The translations under genes were made by a program, and so were the position numbers. The notes under the pieces are model-generated. The model did not search any database. It was not told where the DNA came from and saw only the letters and a program-made list of their open reading frames with translations. A stretch of DNA of 64,000 bases. Origin: Apostichopus japonicus (taxonomy: Eukaryota > Echinodermata > Holothuroidea > Aspidochirotida > Stichopodidae). Positions 50,101-62,100 of this stretch are shown in pieces; the first letter of the stretch is position 1, and the number at the start of each line of letters is the position of its first letter. The stretch lies in the NCBI RefSeq assembly GCF_037975245.1, contig NC_092568.1, positions 16,945,001-17,009,000 on the forward strand, given 5' to 3'.

Positions 50101-53100
50101 TTTGTTTGTTACTTCAGATCTCATCTATGTTATCGTTGTTTGGGCATAACTTCAACAGAGATATAGTCCTTGTAAAAGTTAATTCCAGGAAAAGAAGGTA
50201 AGTTGAGAGATCACCAAGTCTCTTGGAGATACAATATGTAATTTGATTTGATTTTTGCATCGTATTTGATGTTGCAGAGTTTTTTGCCTGAATATCAGTA
50301 TAGCGTGTGTCATCTCAACGGATTTGTACAATAGTACACTGACTGGGAAGTATAAAGAACAACAAGTGACCTCATTGTTACAAGTCCCGCACACTACCGA
50401 CTGAGCTATCCAGCCTTCAGTGGGTAGTGATCCCTGCATTATGAGTTTTTAGGATCAGCTAGAAAAACCACACTGGGGAAAAGGTTATAGTGTTATTTGG
50501 TCACTATGTTGGATATAAATTCTAAAGACTTCCCTTTTTATTGCAAGTGAATCCCCAATGTTTTACACATGCTGGTATTTTATGTGTAAGCCCATCCTCT
50601 TTTGTGCAGTATGAGGTGCTCTTTTCTGCATTATATTCAATTGTGTACCTGAAGGTGACTATATCATATTAACTCACCTCTTTAAACCATTCATGACCTT
50701 ACAAAGTATTAATATTCTGTTTGTTTACTTTTGAATGTGAAGTTGAGCTTTAGCTGTCCAATCACAACCCATCTCCTTTGATTGAATTACTGAGAAACAG
50801 AAAAATGTAAACTTTTGCATTTTTTTATTTTATTTATTTATTTAGGTTTACAGTCTTGTTCAGGGCCAAGGCCCTCTCACACAACTTTACAACCCTGGTC
50901 ATTGGTAACCAATCGTAGTCAGCATGATTCAACATGTTGGAGCTGTGCTTAGCACGGTTCTCTCAAACTTACATTCCCCTGACACACTCACTGTACTCAG
51001 TAGTTATCTAGCCAGTTGAAGATCTAACATACCATTTAATTCAACTACTTGTGCTTGGTCACTGGCACACTATTCATATTTAATTCAGTGCATATTGAAC
51101 AACCCATTTTCACATTTTGGTTGAAACACTACAGTGTGATTATTAGAAAAATTGTGAAATTGTTAAGCCCTTGTAAGCTTGACTTTGACAAGTTCCTTTA
51201 GCTCTCTTTGAAAAAAAAGTTTCAAAGACAATACTGTTGAAAGCATCATGTTTAGAGCACACATCATTGCATTTTTTTTATTTTATTTATTTATTTAGGT
51301 TTACAGTCTTGTTCAGGGCCAAGGCCCTCACACACAACTTTACAACCCTGGTCATTGATAACTTGACACACCTACACACCAAAGTGTGCACAATTCAATC
51401 AATCTTTCCTGGGGCACCACAGTGCACCACAACCATGTGTCCCCCGGGGGACTTCCCATAGGGTGCAGCCAAAAACGGGTGCACGCAACTATAAATTTAC
51501 AATTTACCTCGCAGGTCCCCATTTATACACCTGGGTGAAGAGAGGCAATGGAGATAAAGTGCCTTGCCCAAGGACACAACGCAATAATCTGGCCAGGGCT
51601 TGAACCTGTAATCCTTAGATCACAAGGCCACTGCCTTAACCACTTGACCACTACGCCCTCATGCATGAGCATTAGCAACATCAATTTTGTCTCTTCATGA
51701 CTTTGGTTTGTATATTCATTGCAGATTGTTCTTGTGAAAATGATGGAAAGTGTCAGAACATTAATCTAGAAGGTGGAGGTATTGGCCTTATATGTGTTTG
51801 TCCTTTGGGATACTCTGGCTCCCGCTGTGAAGTAGCTCCATGTAAGTATCCATTTTTTTCCCTCATCAGTTAATAAACAGGTAATAAACAAATCAACTAA
51901 AAATTCTTCTGGTTTATTATTAATCCATCATTCACTTTTTTTTGGAATTTTGCTGTTACAAGAAATATTGATTTATGTTACCAATTGATCACTGCATTGT
52001 TTTAGTAATGAGTGGGTACTTTCTTCTTTGACAGTGACTGCCTGTGATGAACAACCTTGTGGCCACGGTAACTGCTTTTTGCATGCTATGAACGAGTCTG
52101 CTTATTTCTGCAACTGCTTCGATGGTTACACTGGAGATGACTGTACGGTGGAAGTAACACCAGGTAAGTACATGAACATTCATTAAGATATTAGTGTTCC
52201 TCATAATACTTAACACAATCACATGACTCATGCTACGTTGTTTACTTCGAACACTGTGAATTTACAAGTCATGGCTTTAGCCAATCACTTCATCTTTAAA
52301 TTGTATTTGCTATAAATTTATTAATCTTGCAGGACCTTGAAGTCAGAACTAACCAAAACATTGCAAATCACACCAATTTAGACTTGTATTATTTATAAAA
52401 AAAAAAAAAGTTTGTAGCCAATTCACTGAAATTAAAGTGAATGTTGCTATTCAGATGAACTGTTAATTTGTTGTTGTCAGATATTGAAATTTAAAGTCAG
52501 ATATGGTGTAAATGGTAACAAGTCATAAAATGTTCATAACTGACTTCATTTCTTTGGTCCTTATATTTCAGGTTCTTGTTCCAACTCGCCTTGTCAAAAC
52601 TCTGGTGAATGTTCTTCTGTGGTAGCTGGATCAGGGACAGAATATACACACTGTGACTGTCCACCCGGATACATTGGTATCTTCTGTCAAATATCTACAG
52701 GTATATATATATACGTGACAGTTTCGGACATGGTCAATGGCTGGAGGTGGACAAACATGGACACACAAAATCAATAAAGTTCAGATGTAATTAGAAGTCT
52801 TCGTCTCCATGAGTTTATATTGTAAATGGGAAATAAAAGACTCGTAGTACTCTGCTCCTTGCTTACCTGTATCCTCCCAAAGTGAATGTTCACCTGTAGA
52901 GAACTTTGCCGATCGGTAGACATGGGTCGAAGGAGGAGAGAGTGGGTGTTGTCCCGGATTAATATGGGATATAAGGAGGGAAGGGCTGGAACATTTGTAA
53001 TTCGGTAAGTTAGGTAGATAGGGAAAGTGCATATAAAGTAGACTGAAGATAGGTGAGTAGTTTTTTGCTCGTAAATGACCAAAACCAGTAATGCTTTTGA

Positions 53101-56100
53101 AATGTACACCAGTGTTCTTTGTCCAGTATTATAACTGCATCGGTGATATTGAGAAAGATACACACTGTGAATATGATCACTAATTTATACCAGTCTCTGG
53201 TGTCATGGATCGACAGGTCACTTGAAGGGGGTGCTACACCTTCAGTGTAGTCAGTTGTTTAATGTTGAGATTGTGCACCATCAGACACAATAATAGCGTT
53301 TGATATTGATAAGACACTTAATGTCCTATTTGTAATACTGCAGTTATCTAAAGTAGATATATTAGGGTCAACTTACTAGTAATGAAACCCAGCGTTTTTG
53401 GCGGTTGTGGGATCAGAACCCCAGCCGTCTCTATTAAAGTGTGATATCTCATATATGATCAATCTATATTCTACCCATGTGAATTTGTTTAAAAAACAGT
53501 ATTCTATGTTAAAGAATAATAGTCAAATATAAATAAAATATAATAAATCAATTAGGAAGACCTGGTTAACATAGGATTGCTTACATATTTGGGATCTTTG
53601 GGGACAGATTTAGACTCTGTGGTCTTCTGATGTGTTCTTAGCATGGTGCTCGTTCAGACAAGTTCGTTTTGGACGTTACTCTCTTTGAATCTAATTTTAA
53701 TTTACCAAGTCCACCTCTTTTTTTTATTGTCAAGTACAATTGGTAGACCCGTAGAGTACCGCATTTCTGTTTTTCGGTGATTATGTCTACAAACTGCCCT
53801 TTTTTATGACTTGTACTACCATCAGAGTTTATCAAAAACTTTTGGGAACTTCATTCAAGTGATTTCGCTCATCTTGTTTGGGTAATTTATGTCACCGTGT
53901 AATTTTCGCCCGGTCTTTGTCGCTTAAGTGTGAAAGCACTCTTCTTATTTCGATCTCTCTCAATCTCTGCAGAGGGATGTTCGCCAAACCCTTGCCTGAA
54001 TGGAGGTCTCTGCTTAGCATCGTCCCCTACCACAGTGACATGTCAGTGTTCTATCGGATTCGTCGGACCTAGGTGCCAATACAAAGGTTGGTGGCTTCCT
54101 ACCTTCTATAAACCATGACTAAGTCACATATATATATATGTATATATTGCCCTTGCTATGTGCTGTTGCTGTGGTTGCTTAACCTCCGCGGTATATGCCG
54201 TCTTTTATAATGCTATTTCTGTTGATGTCACAGTCGGGTGCTGATGTTTAGATGAATATCGATGATGCGTTCACAAAGAGACTTTTAGTGTTTATGAAGC
54301 CATTCAAGACCTTTTTTATCATTTTTTTCACTTTTTACACAGAACCTTTCTCTAATAATGAATTGCAAAGTGTTTCTGTTTCCAAAAATATTCAGAAATT
54401 GTAGATTTAAGAAATGATACCTTTTGTTCATAAAGATCATTAATCGGTCTAGATATATGTGAAGTTTATTTTTACCATTTTATTAATAAGCTCAAAAACT
54501 GATTAAGCAATACCAAGTAAAAAAACTGGCTGATATGACATACCATATCTCCTGAAGATTTCATACTCATTCATTTGGTATTGGTTTAGTACACAAGTTA
54601 TTCTGGTAATGGTGTGAGCTGGTAGATTGAAGATTGTGATGTCCATGGTTGGTATTATGTGGCATCCCTCTATTGTTTTATCATTTTTTGTTTATTAAAC
54701 CTGCTTCTTCATCATCATCTATATGCTGGGAATCCTCAATAGAGGTCCCTGGGTGATCACCTCTACCCCCCCCCCCCCCCCATATTTATCTTACTACCCA
54801 ACATCCTATCACCAGGTGCCTGCTCATCTTTTCCTTGTCAAAACAATGCTACATGTTACAATGCCTACCAACCGCAACGTGACCTTCCCGATTTTGCTTG
54901 TGAATGCCGCGGTGTTTACCGAGGATTAATCTGTAACGAGACCGCAGGTAAGATATTAATCCGACGATATTTTCATGGGCACGGCGGAAGAGGGGGCAGA
55001 GAAATTTTGATAGTTTCAGAAATCTGTCAGCGACCTACCCCTGTTTCTCCTAGTCCCTTTAATATAAAAGATTACAATGAAGCGAAGGTACTCCTTATAA
55101 TATGGGGTTGACTGTTTAACCAACTGAAAATGGCTACATCAAAGAAAGGGAAAGAACAAGTCACTCTTTAACAGTCTTGCCCATCATGCAAGCATTAGTG
55201 ATCCATTTTACCTATGTTAGTAGGGGTTAATAGGTGTGGTGTAGTACTGCTCTAGATTTACATCATGTTATGTGTGATGATCTGATGTGAATCATGATGT
55301 GATGATCTGATGTGAATCATGATGTGATGTGAATCATGATGTGATGTGAATCATGATGTGATGTGAATCATGATGTGATGTGAATCATGATGTGATGTGA
55401 ATCATGATGTGATGTGAATCATGATGTGATGTGAATCATGATGTGATGTGAATCATGATGTGATGTGAATCATGGTGTGATGATGTGATGTGAATCATGG
55501 TGTAATGATGTGATGTGAATCATGGTGTAATGATGTGATGTGAATCATGATGTGATGTGAATCATGATGTGATGTGAATCATGATGTGCTGATGTGATGT
55601 GAATCATGATGTGATGTGAACCATGATGTGATGTGAATCATGATGTGATGTGAATCATTGTATCATGTGAAGTGAAAAGCAGAGGAGAATGCAAGTCTTA
55701 AAGATATGTTTGAAAAAAAAACTTAAACAGGACTTGTTATTATTAGTGTATATGTTAGTTGCAAAAATGTTTGCAATACTTCCATCTTTTGCTGTGACTC
55801 ACAGGTAGACTATTGTGGCCCACAAAGGTTTCTAGAACCCAGTATTAGCATACATAGCTTACTGAATCTTATAAATTCTCACAAGCCTTAATATCAATAT
55901 AACTATGATAAGTCTATGTCACTGGTTGTACACTTTTATGAATTTTGTTTCTGATGAAACAGATCCTTGTTCCTCCAACCCTTGTCTTAATGGCGGCATC
56001 TGCTTAAAGAACGTTAACGGAGATGTCTTTGTCTGTATCTGCCCGGTCGGATATACGGGAGATATCTGTGAGAAAAGGCAAGGTTAGTACTAATTAAAAA

Positions 56101-59100
56101 ACTAGCAATGGGGCCCTCCATGCCTGTTATCCAATGCCATTTTTTAGTCACATTTTTCTGTTTTTTGACCAACCTTATATAATGGAAAAATTGGTTGTGA
56201 AATTATGAAGACAATATTTTTGAAAGGACAAAAGTAATTTTTGGTTTCAATACTTCAGTTTGAACCTATGAACTTAAGATTATGATTTGTGTGCTTTACC
56301 AACTGAGCTGTCCAGCCCTTAGAAGGTGGTCATCTATATATAGATTGATATAACAGGAGTTGGTGGTTGGGGGGTGGGGGGGTGGTGGGGGTGGAGGTCA
56401 GTGGGATATGGCGGTGCAGAAACCACAGTATCATACATACTCTATAAGCAGGGACTACACCCTTTTTCATGTTGAAACAACTCAGAAAGGAACGGGAAAG
56501 GGATTTTAAGAGATATCAGCATCTTGTTTATGGTATGTTTTGTGTACATTGCACAAAATAGCTTCCTCCGTGAAGGATATGAACAGAAAAATACCAAACC
56601 TGCCGACAGTAGATAAAGCTTTATATAGTTTGATCTGATCCGGTGCCTTATTAAATGTTATTTTCTACAGGTGCCCTGTGTTCTGCTAACCCAGCGGCAT
56701 GCACTGGACCAGGAGAGATGTGTGTAGAGCAGGAGAACTACTTTCATTGCGAATGTGAGCCAAATTGGAGAAGGAGTGATGAGGATGCTACTTGTCACCG
56801 TAAGTACATGAGAAGAACCTCCTCTCAAGGAAAACAAGTATCCATAGGGGGAGGGCTGGGGGCTGCAGCCCCCCCCAACCAAATATTTTTTATGATGATC
56901 ATGATTATTGTAACAACTTCACCAATAATTATAACTAATATGGAAGAGTTATAACACAGCAAATGGTTGTATGATATTGGCATGCGATGTAATAACCGAT
57001 GCATGCCTATATGACATGTACATTAACATGTTAATGCAAACGGCGCAAACATTTAGGTTATATTTTTCGGGCAAGTGGTTATAGCGCCCCATATTAAATT
57101 GGGCTCCTACGCCTATGCAAGTATCCCATGAAGGGAAAGTGTTTTAAAATAATCTACGTTTACGGATCAGGGTCCCTTAGTCCAACATTGCTTTAAGTTC
57201 TACATGTTGTCTTTTTCATATAAAGTTGGCTGTACATATTTCGGTGCTTATGTGATTGACAATTTGTGCCAGGTATGTTAAAGATTGTAATAGCAGTATT
57301 TCACTGCACCAACTGCATGCAACTCGATTCTGCTTTATATTTAATAAATGTAAAGAAATTCCAATCCTTTATATGAGGTAATAATGGGCCATCAATTCTA
57401 CTTAAATTTCTATTATGACTTATGCAGCAGATCAATGTAAGTTGTGTTACTATTTCTTGTGCAAGTGCAGACACCCTGGAGTGTTAACACCAAACAGCAT
57501 GCCCTGGTAGAAATTCCAGTAGAACCCAGTTAAAAAATCAACTAGGTTCTACTAGGGCCTACTATGTTTAACTGGTTTTTAACTGTGTTTAACTGGGTCT
57601 TACTGGGTTCCAACTGGGCTATGCTGAACATGAGCTAGGTTCAACTGGGTTTACACAATGTTCAACTGGGTTTGTTCAGGCCCAACTGAGTTTGAACTAT
57701 GTTTGAACTGATCCAGTTGGGCTCCAACTAGGTTTCACTGGTTTTTGCACTAGCCCAACTGGGTTTGAACAATGTTGACTGGTGAACTTTCCCTGTTGGG
57801 GTTGAACTAGGTTTCAACTGGTTTTGCACTGCCCAACTGGGTTTGGACTATTGGCTGGTGAACTGACCCAGCTGGGGTTTAACTAGGTTTCACTGGTTTG
57901 CATAAGCCCAACTAGGTTTGAACTATGTTCACTGGTGAACTTGCCCTGTTGGGGTTGAACTAGGTTTCACACTGGCTCAACTGGGTTTGGGCTATGTTGA
58001 CTGCTTTTATTTTAGGCGTAATTATCAAGAATATTATAATGTAAGTTCGGAAGCAGTAACCGTATCGTAATATACTGAAAATGCTAAATTAGCCAACTTA
58101 TGAGGGGTGTAAAATAAATCTTTGTCAAATTTATCACAATATGATGAAACGATTACATTTTTGTACCGCAATGATTACAAATATGAAATATTTCCTAAAT
58201 AATAAATTTGAAAAAAATAATGTTATACTTTGTTCGTCGATTTGAACAATTGGTAGGCAAAATGCCTTCCTAGTGCAAAATAGTATGATCCGACTAAATT
58301 TGAACTTTGACATCTGTCCTTTGTGTAAGCGCTAAATTTATAAATTCCGAATCCGCATACGGCAACAGAAGCTTCTCAGAATAATCGCATTTGTAACCGA
58401 TTTTGCAAACAATTTTAAATTATTACCGCGGCTAAGTTCCCTCCTTTGTGATCTTGCAGTATCTTTATATTATTAACTTATAATTGTAACATTATAATTG
58501 ATTGTAAACGTGCTCTTTATCATAAATATTTGAATTGAAAAGAAACTTTGTATATAGGCTAGTGACTTAGGACTATAGTATAGGCTAGGCCTAACAAACC
58601 GGTTCCCTACTAGGTATATCACATGGTACAATTACTAACGTTAGACATATCCCAACGTTATAGTTGCCTAGCTTATAGGGGCCTAACCTAGTTATACTCA
58701 AGTTAACACCTATATTTAGCCGCATGATTTAAGGAAAGTTATCGTCAACTAGCAAACATAATAGCAGTTTTCAAAATTTACGCAATTGCCTTGATTGTTG
58801 TTTCAAACATGAAGTGTCCTATTGGCATTTAACATACTTTGCAAAAGTCATTAGCCTAGTAAAGTGAACAGCATTACACGTATATGCTACAAATGTGAGG
58901 ATGCCCTACACTGAACATTATGAACATATAATTAAACTATCAATCTAATTTCAAGTGAGGCTTCATTTGTACAGTGTAAGATAGTCAGCTCTTACATATA
59001 GTTTTGTTTTGTAACATAGTTTTACTTGTTTATTAGTGCAGTGCTCATTGTACAGAGGGTTATACATGTGTACAGTACATTTGTATGTTGTCTTGTGGCA

Positions 59101-62100
59101 GCAAAAGGGTTGATTAAAAACTTTCTCTCTTCTGGGTTGCTAGGCAACTATCTTGTTCTTCCTGGAAAATAGCCCTCACAGGAAATGGGGTCTGTGTGTA
59201 TATATTTTAGGAACAAAGGAGTTTTGTGAGGGTACAGTATAGGGAGTTGGCAATTGGCTATGAGTATCTGAGCAAGGCAGTTGTAAAAGAAGAGAAAGAT
59301 AGTTTAATGGCTGGATAGTTTGTTTTAAACCTTAATTTACATAGTTCAAGTTACTGTAGACCTTATTATTTTATGGAAGTTGTGATATTCAACTGACACT
59401 CTGGGACACTATTTATTATAAAGGATACTATTTACTATAAAGGATATTGTATTACAATAAAGGATATTCCAGGACACCATCACCTATACATAAAGGACAT
59501 TATTTTACTACAAAGGATGTTGACATTATTTTACTGAAAGGATACCCTGGAACACTATTTCATATAAATTAAAGGATACTTTTTTGCTGGGATCGGACAT
59601 TCATAAAACCATTTATTGGGCTCAACTATACTGATGTCGTAGAATATCTGATGTCGTGGAAGGTCTGAGGTCGTAGAATACTTGATGTCACCAGCAGGCC
59701 AACTCACCCAGAACAGACTTTTAAATTAAGCGTATTTCTTTATATTTTGGGTGCGCACCTCACGACTGCAAGTTGTTTCATTTAATTCTTTGACTGGGCC
59801 CAGATCAGCTGTACATTGTTCGTTATTCATAATTATAATTTCTTTTGATCCAATCCAGTTGACTTCTCCATTTTTATATGTTTCTTGCTCTGTGTTAGGT
59901 CATCACACCAAACCCAGAGTTCTCTGATCAAGAACAAACATTTATTTCAGTGGCTTACACCCTTAATACTTACAATATAGATCTACCGTTAACAAATGAA
60001 AACTTCTTATAGTGTGGTGTTATATAAGTGTAGATAACACCAGTTGAGGATCCCAGTTCAAACTATTTAAAAATATAAGAAGTAAAACATAGTTCACCCA
60101 GTTTAACCCAGCAAAACATAGTTGACCCAGTTGAACCCAGTAAAACAGTTGACCCAGTAAAACATAGTTGACCCAGTAAAACATAGTTGAACCAGTTGGA
60201 CCCATTAAAACATAGTTGAACCAGTTGGACCCAGTAAAACATAGTTGAACCAGTTGGACCCAGTAAAACATAGTTGAACCAGTTGGACCCAGTAAACATA
60301 GTTGGACCCAGTAAAACATAGTTGAACATGAACCAGTTGAACCCAGTAAAACATAGTTGAACCCAGTAAAACATTGGGAACCCCAGTTCACCCAGTTCAA
60401 CCTAGTTCAAATTTGGGCCAATTTCCGTATAGAAAATTCCAGTTGAACCCAGTTCAAAAGTTCAACTGGAATTTCCACCAGGGTGCTGACTAAGCATAAT
60501 AAAACTGTGAAGTTCTTTGTCATAGTGCTCGTACTACACAGGTAGAAGGTCATAAATCAAGTCAGTGCTGGAGATAGATAGCGAGATATATATTAATAGT
60601 GAGATAAATATATATACATCATGGACACTGGATGTTTTTTTTTCTTCTAATTGCCTAATTGCCTAGGTAACACAGACACAGAGCCAAACTTGTTGCTGTA
60701 TGCTGGGAGATTAGTCCCAACAGATTTTTTATTCCCCAAAATTTCCAATGTAGGAAAATAAATTTGTAAGCAGTCTTTAAGGCATATAACTACCACATGA
60801 ACTTATGGAAAAACTGTGGAGCCATTCTTACCGACCTTGCAAAATTGTGAGGGGGACTGCGGATTGCAAAGTTGATAATTACTATAACCCTGATTGCAAA
60901 GTCGGTAATTACTAATACGGTTAGCTTCGTCCAACATGGCAACATACAGAAATGCTGTACTCATAGCTGAAGACTTCTTTGGTAAAAATCATTTGGCCAG
61001 CAGCGGCTAGACCGTCATTTTTTCAGAAATGTTGTTATTACTAAAATCATTGGGTCTGCACTGTTTGTCAATGTTAGGGGGAAAAAATACAATAGGTAGA
61101 TTAAAATTATCAAAGGAATATTAAAATTGTACTTGGTACTATTAAAATAGTAAATGTTGATAACAGTATATAGATAACTTGTCTTTAAATGTTAAAATAT
61201 GTGTTTGATATGGAAATTGTTAACCCTCTATCCAATAGTCGATTTACCTTGACCTTTGTAGGTCAGTCCATTATGTTGACAGGGGTAACGTAAGTTGGCT
61301 TTAAATAGAAGAAAAAAATGGAAATATATCTTAAAAAACAATAAAAACAACTTGAAAAGCAGATGATGTATCAGGAACACATTTATTTTTTTGTGTTCTG
61401 AAATAAAGTTTTCATTTGACTACTCATAAATGTTATTACATGCCAAATTACAAGCCGTATTACGAGTAGAACGTACCCTCTGACAAATCTTACGCGTAAC
61501 AGGTAGGACCCTGCAATGTTATCTGCAAATTAATCAGGTCACACATCCAGAGTCTATGCATGCAAAGTTCTTCATTACCGCCCTCATTACCTTTCGGGAA
61601 ACATTTCATACTGTAGTTTTGATTTTTTTTTGTCTTTCTGCTGTAGCTCCATGTTCTATGAACCCTTGTCAGAACAATGGAGAGTGTTACCTGAATGCAG
61701 ACCAAGCTGTCTATTGTAATTGTCCTGAAGGTTTTACTGGAAGCATCTGTGAGAGTGAGTCAGTTCAGTTTATTGGTTTCAAAACAAGAATGTGTCAAAG
61801 CGAAAGGAAGTGAACTAAAAGCCATTGTGGGACTTGAAAAGTAGATCACTCCCAGACAAGAAAAGAAAGTCAACAAAAGTGAGACAGTAAAGATAATAGC
61901 CAAACATCCCTGCCCCCCCTCCCCCCTGGCCTTCCAAGTCAGAGTCTCACCTCAAATACAGCTCACAGCATGAACAAATCATTCTTACACTCAGTTGTTT
62001 CTCTTTGTTTTAACATTGAACATTTTATGTTCGCTATAATATCGATTAATTCCTTAAAGTTTGGAAAGAATGTCTTGTCACGCATATGCTAGTGACTTTG

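Noticed and set aside
52771..53163. Minus-strand 130-codon frame in EGF gene intron 8
   Set aside because: No family recognised and no supporting signals; it may be a decayed repeat but cannot be supported.
56256..56320. A possible functional tRNA gene on the minus strand
   Set aside because: A and B boxes are present but the anticodon and T arms do not pair well; a tRNA-derived SINE remnant fits better.
60020..60400. Minus-strand frame of 126 codons rich in 'FYWVQL'
   Set aside because: It is the translation of the subterminal repeat array of the 57495-60488 element.
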